Of a stretch of 35,835 nt of DNA, positions 1 through 8,342 are shown in pieces. The notes beneath the pieces were generated by a model. It ran no database searches, had not been told where the DNA came from, and worked only from the letters and a program-made list of their open reading frames with translations. How positions within the stretch are numbered: the first letter of the stretch is position 1; the number at the start of each line of letters is the position of its first letter. Made by a program: the position numbers and the translations under genes. This stretch comes from an uncultured Oscillospiraceae bacterium (GTDB lineage: Bacteria > Bacillota > Clostridia > Oscillospirales > Oscillospiraceae), in NCBI GenBank assembly GCA_934631005.1, contig CAKTXA010000028.1, forward strand, positions 1 to 35,835, in the 5' to 3' direction.

Positions 1-86
1 CTCACCTGAAACGTGACGTTATCCAGCGCCTTCACACCCGGAAATTCTTTCGTTATCCCTCGCATTTCGAGGATGTTATCTTGCAT
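1..86 (-). CDS. Sugar ABC transporter ATP-binding protein, N-terminal fragment (cut by window edge)
   Basis: Only the first 28 codons lie in the window. The start ATG is at 86-84, preceded on the minus strand by an AGGAG about 11 bases upstream. The translated start reads MQDNILEMRGITKEFPGVKAL, the typical beginning of MglA/XylG/GguA-type ATPases (the 'M..ITK.FPGVKAL' signature just before Walker A). It follows the ChvE-like binding protein gene on the same strand, which is the usual order in multiple-sugar importers (binding protein, double ATPase, permease). The specific sugar cannot be told. The Walker motifs are outside the window. Confidence 0.85.
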   Translation of the reverse strand, partial: MQDNILEMRGITKEFPGVKALDNVTFQV

Positions 87-165
87 TAGCTCTCATCTCC
101 TCAAGGAATGCGCAGAAGTGCGCATCAGGGTCGTTGCTTCTGCCGCGCAGGCGGCATTTTATAGT

Positions 166-193
166 GTGACCGCCGGGCTTTGCCGGCGGTCAC
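166..193 (-). other. Intercistronic stem-loop between binding-protein and ATPase genes
   Basis: Positions 166-176 and 183-193 form a perfect 11-bp GC-rich inverted repeat with a 6-base loop, starting 9 bases after the stop of the binding-protein gene. There is no T-run on the minus strand after it, so it does not look like a full terminator. Such hairpins between a binding-protein gene and its membrane-component genes commonly stabilise the upstream mRNA or thin out read-through, giving more binding protein than ATPase. That role is inferred. Confidence 0.6.
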
Positions 194-202
194 GGTAATA
201 CG

Positions 203-1297
203 TTAGCCGTTCACTTCTGCGTCGGTGTAGAAGCCGACATCCACAAGGTACTGCACATTGTCCTTGTCGATGAGGTACGGATCATAGGTGCTGGCGGGAA
301 CGTCCTTCACACCGTTGTTGTAGGTGGTGGTGGAAGCGGGCTCCTTGCCGGCGAACACGTCATTGACGATGGGGACAATGATCTCGCACAGGGCGTTGGC
401 GTCCAGGAACGCGGTCATGGACTGCTTGCCGGCCTTGATGTTCTTCACAGCGGCGAGCTCGGCGTCCTGACCGGTGATGATGGGATAGGGGTTGTCGGAC
501 GTGCCGTAGCCCATGGTCTCAAGAGACGAGATAACGCCAAGCGCCAGGCAGTCGGCCGCGACGAGGACAGCGTCCAGATGGTCGTCAGCGTAGTAGCCGG
601 ACAGCAGGTTATCCATACGGGACTGGGCCTTGGAGGAGTCCCAGGACTGGATGGCGGTCTGGGTGTAGCTGGTCTGGCCGGACTTGATAACGAGCTTGCC
701 GTTATCAATGTAGGGCTGCAGCTTATTCATAGCGCCCTCATAGAAGAAGGTGGCGTTGGTGTCATCCTGCGAGCCGGAGAAGATCTCGAGGGTGAACGGG
801 CCGTCCTGATTCTCAAGGTCGAGCTTGTCGACGATGTACTGGCCCTGCAGCTCGCCCATGCGGGTGAGGTCGAAGGTGATGTAGTAGTCAACAGCTTCGG
901 TGTTGGTGATGAGGCGGTCCTCCGCGATGACATAGATGCCGGCGTCCTTCGCCTTTTCGCAGGCGTCGGTCAGAGCGGCGCAGTCAACAGCAACGATGAC
1001 CAGAGCGTCAACGCCCTTGGTGATCATGTTTTCGATCTGCATGGCCTGCTTCGCGGAGTCGTCCTCGGCGTATTCGATCTGCGTAGCGTAGCCCGCGCCT
1101 TCAAAGGCGGCGGTCAGACGTTCGCCCTGGATGGACCAGATGGTCTGCTCCTTGGTGGGCATCAGGATACCGATGGTCTTTTTGCCGTCGGTTGCGGTGG
1201 CAGCTGCGTCGTCGGTCTTCTTGTCGCCGGAGGCGGCACAGGCGCACAGCCCGAGCAGCATGACGAGTGCAAGCGCGATTGCGATGACTTTTTTCAT
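203..1297 (-). CDS. Sugar-binding lipoprotein of an ABC transporter (ChvE/XylF-like)
   Basis: A 364-residue extracytoplasmic binding protein of the periplasmic-binding-protein 4 (ribose/xylose) fold. The first 20 residues are a lipoprotein signal with lipobox LCAC (lipidated Cys20), followed by a low-complexity linker and the mature domain beginning at KKTIGILMPT. The segments IWSIQGERL, GVDALVIVAVD, AEDRLI and ITGQDAEL match ChvE/XylF-type proteins, where the loop around DRLI and the QDAE Asp contact the sugar. Start at 1297 is set by AGGAGG 8 bases upstream. It heads the sugar importer operon, with the ATPase gene following at 86. Substrate is probably a monosaccharide such as glucose, galactose, xylose or arabinose; the sequence does not decide which. 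Confidence 0.9.
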   Translation of the reverse strand: MKKVIAIALALVMLLGLCACAASGDKKTDDAAATATDGKKTIGILMPTKEQTIWSIQGERLTAAFEGAGYATQIEYAEDDSAKQAMQIENMITKGVDALVIVAVDCAALTDACEKAKDAGIYVIAEDRLITNTEAVDYYITFDLTRMGELQGQYIVDKLDLENQDGPFTLEIFSGSQDDTNATFFYEGAMNKLQPYIDNGKLVIKSGQTSYTQTAIQSWDSSKAQSRMDNLLSGYYADDHLDAVLVAADCLALGVISSLETMGYGTSDNPYPIITGQDAELAAVKNIKAGKQSMTAFLDANALCEIIVPIVNDVFAGKEPASTTTYNNGVKDVPASTYDPYLIDKDNVQYLVDVGFYTDAEVNG

Positions 1298-1457
1298 TGT
1301 TCGTTCCTCCTGATATTTTTTGCTGTCAGCTTTTCTTTTCAGCGTTCACAGGACAAGCTTGCACACCGCCGGCCGCGGCAAAATGCACAAGGCCGAGCCG
1401 CAAAGGACTCGCCTGTCCGGTAAAATAACTAAAGCAGTAAAGCTAACTTATGTTCTA

Positions 1458-1486
1458 AGTTTAAGAGCTTTTTGTTTTCTTGTCAA
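1458..1486 (-). promoter_or_regulatory. Predicted sigma-A promoter of the sugar ABC transporter operon
   Basis: On the minus strand TTGACA (1486-1481) is followed after exactly 17 bases by TAAACT (1463-1458). The -35 is perfect and the -10 matches 4 of 6. This leaves a 5' leader of roughly 150 bases before the binding-protein start at 1297. The remaining AT-rich stretch 1490-1630 shows no gene and no other convincing signal. Confidence 0.6.
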
Positions 1487-1633
1487 GGATTTTCGGTTCT
1501 CTTGCGCTTTTGATTGTGAATTTTGTGTAAACTACCCAAAACAAATAAACTAAACCTGTAAATTTTCAACGCGACAATGTTGCGGACAATCTTGCGATTT
1601 AGTAAGTTCCGGTAAACATTCACTAAAATTATG

Positions 1634-1660
1634 AAAAGAGGCAGCCCTGCGGCTGCCTCT
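1634..1660 (-). terminator. Intrinsic terminator after ispH-rpsA
   Basis: Arms 1637-1646 and 1651-1660 form a perfect 10-bp stem (AGAGGCAGCC) with a 4-base loop, followed on the minus strand by TTTTC. It lies 17 bases beyond the rpsA stop codon and closes the long scp-to-rpsA operon. Confidence 0.9.
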
Positions 1661-1676
1661 TTGGAGAAGTGAAATT

Positions 1677-3647
1677 TTACTCGGCGTCGGTCTCTTCGTA
1701 GGCCGGCTCTTCGTCGGCGGACGGCGCGAGCAGGGCGCGGATGGACAGGGAGATGCGCTTGTGCTCCTCGTCGATGTCGATGATCTTCGCTTCGACTTCC
1801 TGACCCTCGGACAGGACATCCTCGGGCTTGCCGATACGGCGGTCCGCGATCTGGGAGATGTGGATCAGGCCGTCAACACCGGGGATGATCTCGGCAAACG
1901 CGCCGAAGGTCATCAGCTTCACGACCTTGACCTTCACAACGTCGCCGATGTGATAGTTGGTGGTGAAGATCTTCCACGGGTTGGTGTCCTCGGTCTTGTA
2001 GCCGAGAGAGATCTTCTTCTTTTCCGGGTCGAACGCCAGCACGAACACCTCGACCTCGTCGCCGACCTTGACGACCTCGGACGGGTTCTTGATGCGGTTC
2101 CAGGAAAGCTCGGAGACATGGACCATGCCGTCCACGCCGCCGATGTCGACGAACGCGCCGTAGCTGGTGAGGGACTTGACAACGCCATGATAGTGCTTGC
2201 CGACCTCAATCTCGCTCCAGATCTTCTCCTGCGCGGCCTTGCGCTGCTCAGAGGCGACGGCGCGGATGGAGCCGACGACGCGATGACGCGCGCGGTTGAC
2301 CTCGGTCAGGCGGAGCTGCACGGTCTTTTTGACCAGCTCGCCCAGATCGCCGCCCTTGGGAACACCGGTCTGCGAGGCGGGCACGAACACACGGATGCCC
2401 TTGACATTGACGACAACGCCGCCCTTGTTCTCTTCGGTGACAACGCCTTCAAATACATCCTTGGACTCGACCGCGTTCTCGATCTCTTCCCAGGCCTTGC
2501 CGGCCTCCAGACGCTTCTTGGACAGGCGGACAACGCCCTCGCCGTCGTTTACGTGAACGACCATGGCCTCGACCTCGTCGCCGACCTTGACCAGGTCTTC
2601 GATCTTGGCGGAGGGGTCGGACGTGAAGTCTTCGATCGGGATGTAAGCAGTGTGCTTGGTGCCCAGATCGACTTCGATCTCCGTAGAGCCGATCGCCATA
2701 ACGGTGCCCGTGACCTTATCTCCATTATTTAAAGTTTTGAGGGACTGCTCGAGAAGCTCGGCAAAATTCTCCTCCATTGCAGTTTCAACCTTGATTTCTT
2801 CGCTCATTTTTTTGTTTACCTCCTTAATTATCCACGCCGGTGTGGACGCACCCGCGGTGATGCCAACAGTATTCGCGTTTTGGAAGAGATGCAGGTCCAG
2901 TTCCTCCGCATGATCGACCAGCGACACACTGCTGCAGTATTGTTTGCAGATCATGGCAAGCCGCCCGGTGTTGGAGCTTCTGGCGTCACCTACGACGACC
3001 ATGGCGTCGCACCGTTGTGCGAGCGCGGTCGCTTCTTTTTGACGCATTTCCGTAGCTTTGCATATTGTATCAAAGATTTCGCAATTTGTACACACTTTTT
3101 TTGCGATTTCGCAGCAAGTTTTCCACAAAATCTGCGTGCTGGTCGTCTGGCAGACCATGCGCAGCGGCAGATCGCGCCGTTTTTCGTCCGCGTCCAGCCA
3201 GTTTTGCAGCTCCTCCGGCGTTTCGAAGATCACAGGGGCCTCACACCAGCCCGCGATGGCGAGCACCTCGGGGTGCGTGCGCGTGCCGATGATGACGGGC
3301 TGCTGGCCATTTTTGGCGGCTTCGGCGATGATGGTGTGGATCTTTTTGACAAACGGACACGTCGCGTCCACGATGCGCGCGCCGGTCGCCTGCAGGCGCT
3401 CATACTCCGCGCGCGACACGCCGTGCGAGCGGATGACAACGCACTCCCCTGCCTGCGCCTGCTCGGGGCTCGACAGCTCGCGCACGCCGAGGGCTTCAAA
3501 ATGCGCAACGACGTGGCGGTTGTGGATGATGGGGCCGAGCGTGGCCACGCGTCCACCCGCTTTGACGGCCTCCTCCACCAGCTGCACCGCACGGCTGACG
3601 CCGAAGCAGAAGCCAGCCGTTTTGGCAACGATGACGGCGCGCGCCAT
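1677..3647 (-). CDS. ispH-rpsA: Bifunctional HMBPP reductase (IspH) / ribosomal protein S1 fusion
   Basis: The 656-residue protein joins two activities. Residues 1-275 are IspH (LytB), the last enzyme of the MEP isoprenoid pathway. The three [4Fe-4S] cysteines are Cys14, Cys97 and Cys196; active-site His42, His75, His125, Glu127, the QTT at 167-169 and SSNT at 224-227 are all present. Residues 281-656 are ribosomal protein S1 with four S1/OB domains at about 308-378, 396-462, 482-552 and 566-637, and an acidic tail. The fusion is known from Clostridia. The start is fixed by TAATG overlap with cmk (one base). An internal ATG at codon 281 carries its own ribosome binding site (see 2805-2825), so free S1 may also be made. 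Confidence 0.95.
   Translation of the reverse strand: MARAVIVAKTAGFCFGVSRAVQLVEEAVKAGGRVATLGPIIHNRHVVAHFEALGVRELSSPEQAQAGECVVIRSHGVSRAEYERLQATGARIVDATCPFVKKIHTIIAEAAKNGQQPVIIGTRTHPEVLAIAGWCEAPVIFETPEELQNWLDADEKRRDLPLRMVCQTTSTQILWKTCCEIAKKVCTNCEIFDTICKATEMRQKEATALAQRCDAMVVVGDARSSNTGRLAMICKQYCSSVSLVDHAEELDLHLFQNANTVGITAGASTPAWIIKEVNKKMSEEIKVETAMEENFAELLEQSLKTLNNGDKVTGTVMAIGSTEIEVDLGTKHTAYIPIEDFTSDPSAKIEDLVKVGDEVEAMVVHVNDGEGVVRLSKKRLEAGKAWEEIENAVESKDVFEGVVTEENKGGVVVNVKGIRVFVPASQTGVPKGGDLGELVKKTVQLRLTEVNRARHRVVGSIRAVASEQRKAAQEKIWSEIEVGKHYHGVVKSLTSYGAFVDIGGVDGMVHVSELSWNRIKNPSEVVKVGDEVEVFVLAFDPEKKKISLGYKTEDTNPWKIFTTNYHIGDVVKVKVVKLMTFGAFAEIIPGVDGLIHISQIADRRIGKPEDVLSEGQEVEAKIIDIDEEHKRISLSIRALLAPSADEEPAYEETDAE
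2805..2825 (-). promoter_or_regulatory. Internal ribosome binding site and ATG for free ribosomal protein S1
   Basis: Inside the fusion gene the minus strand carries AAGGAGG (2825-2819), 11 bases, then ATG (2807-2805), in frame at codon 281. The peptide that would start here, MSEEIKVETAMEENF, looks like a natural S1 N-terminus, and it falls exactly at the IspH/S1 domain border. The Lys-Glu-Val-Asn-Lys-Lys linker is encoded by the SD and its spacer. Use of this site is inferred. Confidence 0.6.
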
Positions 3648-4327
3648 TACGCCAGCTTCTCCCGGATGATCTCGAGGATGCGCTGCGCCGACTGCTCCAC
3701 ATCCAGCTCGGAGGTGTCGAGCAGCACCGCGTCCTTCGCGGGCTTTAAGGGCGCGCAGGCGCGGGTGGAGTCCTGCTTGTCGCGCTTCTGCATTTCGTCC
3801 AGCACCTTGGCGAGCGTCGTCTGCTCGCCCTTTGCCGTCAGCTCGAGATACCGCCGCTGCGCGCGCTGCTCGGGCGAGGCGGTGAGGAAAATCTTTACGT
3901 CGGCGCCCGGCAGCACCACGGTGCCGATGTCGCGGCCGTCCATGACCACGCTGTGCTCGCGGGCAAGCTGCCGCTGCATATCCAGCAGAAACGCCCGCAC
4001 CACCGGCAGCGATGACACGCCGGAGGCGTAGCGCGACATTTCGGGCGTGCGCAGCTCGCCCGTCACGTCCTTGCCGTTCAGGATCATGTGCTGCACGCCG
4101 TCATCGCGGTGCTCGATGGCGATATTCACATCGTCCAGCAGCCGCGTCACGCCGTCCACATCCTTCGGGCCGATGCCGTACAGCCACATATGATAGCCGA
4201 CCGTGCGGTAGATCGCGCCGGTGTCGACATATAAAATGCCAAGCTCCTGCGCCACGCGGCGCGCCATGGTGCTTTTGCCCGCGCCCGCGGGGCCGTCGAT
4301 GGCCACGCTGAATCTTGTCTTTTTCAT
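3647..4327 (-). CDS. cmk: Cytidylate kinase
   Basis: A 226-residue CMP/dCMP kinase, which phosphorylates CMP and dCMP with ATP in the cytoplasm. The P-loop GPAGAGKS is at residues 12-19, the CMP-binding DTGAIYR at 35-41, and the family signature DGRDIGTVV begins at residue 130. Length is usual for the family. The start overlaps the upstream flavoprotein stop as ATGA (4 bases), and its own stop overlaps ispH by one base, implying translational coupling. The order flavoprotein-cmk-ispH/rpsA is common in Clostridia. Confidence 0.97.
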   Translation of the reverse strand: MKKTRFSVAIDGPAGAGKSTMARRVAQELGILYVDTGAIYRTVGYHMWLYGIGPKDVDGVTRLLDDVNIAIEHRDDGVQHMILNGKDVTGELRTPEMSRYASGVSSLPVVRAFLLDMQRQLAREHSVVMDGRDIGTVVLPGADVKIFLTASPEQRAQRRYLELTAKGEQTTLAKVLDEMQKRDKQDSTRACAPLKPAKDAVLLDTSELDVEQSAQRILEIIREKLA

Positions 4328-5580
4328 TCCGCATCCTCCTGTAGCTGTTCATATGCCGCCTGCGCGGCGGCACGCGCGGTGGACCATGCGATCTGCAAGT
4401 TAAAGCCGCCGGTATAGGCGTCCACGTCCAAAATTTCGCCCGCAAAATAGAGACCTGTGACGAGCTTGGAGCGCATCGTGCCCGGCTCGACCTCGGAGAC
4501 ATTCACGCCGCCGGAGGTGACGATCGCCTCCTCCACGGGGGCCTTGCAGGCGATGTCGACCGTAAAGTCCTTGAGCACCTGCAAAAGCTGCCGCCGCTGC
4601 TCGCGCGTGACGGCGTTGACCTTCTGATCGGGCGCGATGCCGCTGCGGCGGATGACCACGGGGATCATCAATCGCGGCAGCAGTGCGCCGAGGACGTTGT
4701 CAAAATCGCGGTTGGGATTTTCGGAGAACTCCCGCAGCAGCCGCGCGTCCAGCGTCGGCTCGTCAAGGGCTGGCTTGAGGTCGATGTGCAGGGTGTACGA
4801 CTCGCCCTCCTTCATATGGGCGCTGGCGCTGAGAATGACGGGGCCGGTCACGCCGAAGTGCGTGAACAGCAGCTCGCCGAAGTCGGTGAACACCGTCTTT
4901 TTGCGTCCGTTTTCCAGCCGGACGGCAATATTCCGCAGCGAAAGGCCCTTCATCTGCTTGCAGTCGTGGCCCTTTTCCACCAGCGGGACAAGCGAGCCGA
5001 CGGGCGGCACGATCGTATGCCCGAGCGCCGCCGCCATGCGGTAGCCGTCGCCGGTCGAGCCGGTGAGCGGATAGGAGCAGCCGCCGGTAGCGAGAATGAC
5101 CGCGCGCGCCGGGACGGTCCCGGCGTCGGTCCTGACGCCGGTCACAGCGCCGTCCTGCGTCAGAATCTCCTCCGCACGGCAGCGCTTCACGCGCACATTG
5201 CCCGCACGCAGATAATCGCGCAGCGCGTCAATGACGCTGGCGGAGCGGTCGGACTGCGGAAAGACGCGCGCACCGCGCTCTGCTTTGAGCGGGCACCCGA
5301 GCCGCTCCAGCAGCGCCATCATCTCCTGCGGCCCAAAGCCGTAGACGCAGCTGTAGAGAAAGCGCGGATTGCGCGGGACGTTTTTGAAAAAATCCTCCGG
5401 CGGGCAGTCGTTCGTGACGTTGCAGCGGCCCTTGCCGGTGATGTAGAGCTTTTTGCCCAGGCGGTCGTTCGGCTCCAGCAGCGTCACGCGCGCGCCCAGC
5501 TCCGCGGCCGTGCCTGCGGCGAGCATCCCCGCCGCGCCGCCGCCGATGACGACGAGCTCACTCGACATATTCGTTGACAT
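4324..5580 (-). CDS. HI0933/YhiN-family FAD-dependent oxidoreductase
   Basis: A 418-residue flavoprotein. The FAD-binding Rossmann motif VVIGGGAAGMLAAGTAAE is at residues 10-27, followed by LEPNDRLGKKLYITGKGRCN, diagnostic for the HI0933 (BaiN/YhiN) family, and the C-terminal GGFNLQIAWSTARAAA segment. The family's biochemical role is not settled; one clostridial member (BaiN) reduces bile-acid enones, so a reductase role is possible but not shown here. The start at 5580 is favoured over the Met at codon 5 because GGGAGG lies 6 bases upstream. It overlaps the rpiR 3' end by 23 bases. Confidence 0.9.
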   Translation of the reverse strand: MSTNMSSELVVIGGGAAGMLAAGTAAELGARVTLLEPNDRLGKKLYITGKGRCNVTNDCPPEDFFKNVPRNPRFLYSCVYGFGPQEMMALLERLGCPLKAERGARVFPQSDRSASVIDALRDYLRAGNVRVKRCRAEEILTQDGAVTGVRTDAGTVPARAVILATGGCSYPLTGSTGDGYRMAAALGHTIVPPVGSLVPLVEKGHDCKQMKGLSLRNIAVRLENGRKKTVFTDFGELLFTHFGVTGPVILSASAHMKEGESYTLHIDLKPALDEPTLDARLLREFSENPNRDFDNVLGALLPRLMIPVVIRRSGIAPDQKVNAVTREQRRQLLQVLKDFTVDIACKAPVEEAIVTSGGVNVSEVEPGTMRSKLVTGLYFAGEILDVDAYTGGFNLQIAWSTARAAAQAAYEQLQEDAE

Positions 5581-6415
5581 CGTATTCCTCCCACAGCCGC
5601 TCCAGATCCTGATACGTCCGCGAGAGCGTCTGCTCCTGCCGGCGGCTGATCATGGCGATGAGCGCGTTCACGACGCTCATCGGCGCGACGAGCGAGTCCA
5701 CGACCGAGACCATGTCGCTCTTTGCCACGAGCACACAGTCGGACACGCGCCCGGCCGGAGCGTCCGGCTTATCGGTGATGGCGGCGGTCGTTGCGCCGCG
5801 CGCGCGGGCGTATTGCAGCAGCTTCACCGTGCGCACCGAGTAGCGCGGCAGGCTGATGCCGAGCACCACGTCCTCATGCGTCACATGGATCATCTGCTCA
5901 AACATCTCGCTGGTGGACGCCGACGTGATGAGCTGCACATTATCAAACGCGCTGCGCAGGTGGAAATTGAGGAACACCGCGATGGCCGCGGACGAGCGCA
6001 CGCCCACGATGTAGATGCGGCGGGCGCGCAGGATGGCGTCCACGCATTTTTCCATCTGCGCGCGGTCCAGAAGCTCTCCCGTATGGCGCAGGGCTTCGAT
6101 GTCCGCCTGCAGAACGGCTCCGGCCACATCGCCCGCGATGCGGCTGTTGGAGACCTCGATGCGCTGGACGCTGGTGAGCTTGGTGCGCACGAGCGCCTGC
6201 AGCGTTTTCTGCATACTGGGGTAGCCGTCAAAGCCGAGCTCCACGGCAAAGCGCACGACCGTCGACTCCGAAACGCCCACGGTCTTGCCCAGACGGCTGG
6301 CGGTCATAAACGCCGCCTTGTCGTAGGAATCTATAATATAGTTGGCGATGAGCTTCTGCCCCTTGGAAAAGGTACGGAAGCGCTCCTGCAAAAGAGAAAG
6401 AATATCGTCCGACAC
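5558..6415 (-). CDS. RpiR/MurR-family transcriptional regulator (HTH + SIS)
   Basis: A 285-residue regulator with an N-terminal RpiR-type helix-turn-helix (about residues 1-77, with TASRLGKTVGVSESTVVRFA as the DNA-reading part) and a C-terminal SIS sugar-phosphate-binding domain (about 120-250, containing IYIVGVRSSAAIA and the GISLPRYSVRT loop). Members sense phosphorylated sugars. The start is GTG at 6415, set by AGGAGG 8 bases upstream. It sits inside the scp-to-rpsA operon but has its own promoter with a perfect palindrome, pointing to autoregulation. No sugar gene is adjacent, so its regulon cannot be named. Confidence 0.92.
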   Translation of the reverse strand: MSDDILSLLQERFRTFSKGQKLIANYIIDSYDKAAFMTASRLGKTVGVSESTVVRFAVELGFDGYPSMQKTLQALVRTKLTSVQRIEVSNSRIAGDVAGAVLQADIEALRHTGELLDRAQMEKCVDAILRARRIYIVGVRSSAAIAVFLNFHLRSAFDNVQLITSASTSEMFEQMIHVTHEDVVLGISLPRYSVRTVKLLQYARARGATTAAITDKPDAPAGRVSDCVLVAKSDMVSVVDSLVAPMSVVNALIAMISRRQEQTLSRTYQDLERLWEEYDVNEYVE

Positions 6416-6448
6416 GCACGATACCTCCTAAAATTTCAGATCCCGTTT

Positions 6449-6477
6449 ATGATACAGGTTTCGCGGAAATTTTGCAA
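6449..6477 (-). promoter_or_regulatory. Predicted rpiR promoter inside a palindrome
   Basis: On the minus strand TTGCAA (6477-6472), a 17-base spacer and TATCAT (6454-6449) precede the GTG start by about 35 bases. The -10 matches 5 of 6, the -35 4 of 6. The spacer and -35 are made of one arm of the palindrome at 6458-6503. Confidence 0.65.
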
Positions 6478-6503
6478 GTAAAACTGCAAAATTTCCGCGA
6501 AAC
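6458..6503. promoter_or_regulatory. Perfect 19-bp inverted repeat, probable RpiR operator
   Basis: Arms 6458-6476 and 6485-6503 are perfect inverted copies (GTTTCGCGGAAATTTTGCA) around an 8-base AT-rich centre. Neither strand has a T-run after it, so it is not a simple terminator. One arm fills the spacer of the rpiR promoter, the classic place for an autorepressor. It could also fold as a hairpin in read-through mRNA from rluB. Confidence 0.65.
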
Positions 6504-6511
6504 GGCATGAC

Positions 6512-7216
6512 TTATTTTGTAAGGTTTTCAATTTCATCATCTGTGAGGGCGCGCCAGGTGCCGGGGGCGAGCGTCCCGAGCTTCAGGCCGCCCTCCGCCG
6601 TGCGCAAAAGGCGCGTCACGCGCACCTCCGCGCGCTCGCACAGCCTGCGGATCTGGCGGTTGCGGCCCTCCGAGAGCACGAATTCCAGCAGCGCGTGATC
6701 GTCCTGCCGCCGCACGATGCGCACACGCGCGGGTGCGGTGGCGCGGCCGTCAATTTCGATCGGCTGCCGCAGGGAGTCCTCGCAGCCGTCGCGGAAATTC
6801 GTGACCCAGACGAGATAGGTCTTTTCCATCCCGGCGCGCGGGTGCATGAGCCGGTTCGCCAGCGCGCCGTCGTTCGTCATCAGCAAAAGCCCTTCGGAAT
6901 TGAGGTCGAGCCGTCCGACGGGATAGACGCGCGCGCCGCAATCCTGCACCAGCTCCGCCACCGTTTTGCGTCCCTTTTCATCGGACAGCGTGGTGACGTA
7001 GCCGCGCGGCTTGTTGAGCATGAGCACCATGCGCGGCTGCGAAAAGCGCAGGCGCTTGCCGTCGAGCTCGATGACGTCCTCGGCGGCGTCGGCGCTGTCG
7101 CCGAGGTGGGCGGTGTTGCCGTTGACGCGCACGCGCCCGGCCAGGATCAGCTCCTCCGCCTTCCGCCGCGAGGCCGCCCCGCAGCGCGAAAGAAGCTTTT
7201 GCAGACGTTCTTCCAT
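6512..7216 (-). CDS. rluB: rRNA pseudouridine synthase (RsuA/RluB family)
   Basis: A 234-residue enzyme that isomerises a uridine in rRNA. An S4 RNA-binding domain occupies residues 1-60 (ERLQKLLSRCGAASRRKAEELI...GRVRVNG). The catalytic segment GRLDLNSEGLLLMTNDG holds the nucleophilic Asp, and KTYLVWV and GRNRQIRRLCE are further family motifs. RluB in Firmicutes modifies 23S rRNA (position 2605 in E. coli numbering) and is commonly encoded next to scpAB as here. GAGG lies 8 bases before the ATG. The subfamily (RluB rather than RsuA/RluE) rests on context. Confidence 0.93.
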   Translation of the reverse strand: MEERLQKLLSRCGAASRRKAEELILAGRVRVNGNTAHLGDSADAAEDVIELDGKRLRFSQPRMVLMLNKPRGYVTTLSDEKGRKTVAELVQDCGARVYPVGRLDLNSEGLLLMTNDGALANRLMHPRAGMEKTYLVWVTNFRDGCEDSLRQPIEIDGRATAPARVRIVRRQDDHALLEFVLSEGRNRQIRRLCERAEVRVTRLLRTAEGGLKLGTLAPGTWRALTDDEIENLTK

Positions 7217-7235
7217 GTTCGTTTCCTCTTTGTAT

Positions 7236-8309
7236 CTACCGGCGGCGCGTTTTTTGGGCGGCGACCGGGGTGGCGTAGTATAGGGGGACGGTGCATTGGA
7301 CGGCGCCGCTCACACGGACCTCCGCGTATCCGGCGGGGCCGGGCAGGACGGGGGCGAAGGCGTAGTGCGGCGCGAGGATGCGCACCTCCGCGCGCTCCCC
7401 TGCCGCCAGCGGCAGTGTGACAGGCCTGGCAGTGCACAATCCAACAGCATCCACCGTGCCGCCGAACACCGGCACGCGCGCGATGCGTTCGCCCGACCGC
7501 AGCAGCGCACGCGGCGTATACGTCTCAAACGCGTAGTCCAGCAGCGCCGCGTGGTCGCGCCAGTCGTCCGGGTCGCCGATGGTGACGCAGACGACCTCCC
7601 AGCCGTCGCGCGCCGCGCTGCTGACAAGCACGCGTCCGGCCTGCTTGGTAAAGCCGGTCTTCACGCCCGTCGCGCCGGGATACTGCCAGAGCAGCTTATT
7701 ATGGTTGCGGAGCGTCCGCTCCCCGACCGTGATGCTCTTTGTGCCGACGATGCGGCGGAAGTCCGCGTTCTGCATCGCGGCGCGGGCAAGATGCGCCAGA
7801 TCGCGCGCAGTCGAATAGTGGCGGCTGCCGTCCAGCCCGTGGGGATTTTCAAAATGCGTCCCGGTCAGGCCGAGCCGCGCCGCGCGGCAGTTCATGCGGG
7901 CGGCAAACTTCGGGATACTGCCCGCACAGTGGATGGCGAGCGCCGCCGCGGCGTCGTTGCCGGAGCGGAGCATCATGCCGTACAGCAGGTCTTCGACCGT
8001 CAGCTGTTCTCCGACGGTAAGGCCCATGGACGAGCCCTCGACCCCGGCCGCCTCCGGCGGGACGGTGACAACGTCCGTCAGCGCACACTGTTCGCAGATG
8101 AGCAGCGCGGTCATCATTTTGGTCGTGCTGGCGATCAGGCTGCGCGCATCGGCGTTTTTCTCATACAAAACGCGGCCGGACGCGGCGTCCATCACGATGG
8201 CGCTGCGCGCCGAATCATCCGGCGCGGCGGCGTGTACACAGCCGCAGAGCAGCAGCGCGGCAGCGGCGGCTGCCGCTGCCGTTTGCAGAAAGGTTCGTTT
8301 CAAATCCAT
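7236..8309 (-). CDS. D-alanyl-D-alanine carboxypeptidase (S11 family, spore-type Dac)
   Basis: A penicillin-binding protein that trims the terminal D-Ala of peptidoglycan stem peptides. The three active-site motifs are present: STTK (Ser61-Lys64), SGN (116-118) and KTG (217-219). The N-terminus is a secretion signal with a very Ala-rich core ending in LLLCGC, possibly a lipobox. The C-terminal third is a beta domain like the PBP5_C region. At 357 residues it is close to DacF/DacB. GTG at 8312 is an alternative start; the adjacent ATG at 8309 was chosen, neither having a clear ribosome binding site. The position beside gerW and scpAB suggests a sporulation or cortex role, which is inferred. 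Confidence 0.9.
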   Translation of the reverse strand: MDLKRTFLQTAAAAAAAALLLCGCVHAAAPDDSARSAIVMDAASGRVLYEKNADARSLIASTTKMMTALLICEQCALTDVVTVPPEAAGVEGSSMGLTVGEQLTVEDLLYGMMLRSGNDAAAALAIHCAGSIPKFAARMNCRAARLGLTGTHFENPHGLDGSRHYSTARDLAHLARAAMQNADFRRIVGTKSITVGERTLRNHNKLLWQYPGATGVKTGFTKQAGRVLVSSAARDGWEVVCVTIGDPDDWRDHAALLDYAFETYTPRALLRSGERIARVPVFGGTVDAVGLCTARPVTLPLAAGERAEVRILAPHYAFAPVLPGPAGYAEVRVSGAVQCTVPLYYATPVAAQKTRRR

Positions 8310-8342
8310 CACCCGGCGTAGCTTTTGCCGAGCGCGGTCGGA

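Noticed and set aside
166..193. Intrinsic terminator between sugar-binding protein and ATPase
   Set aside because: Perfect stem but no T-run on either strand; kept as an intercistronic stem-loop instead.
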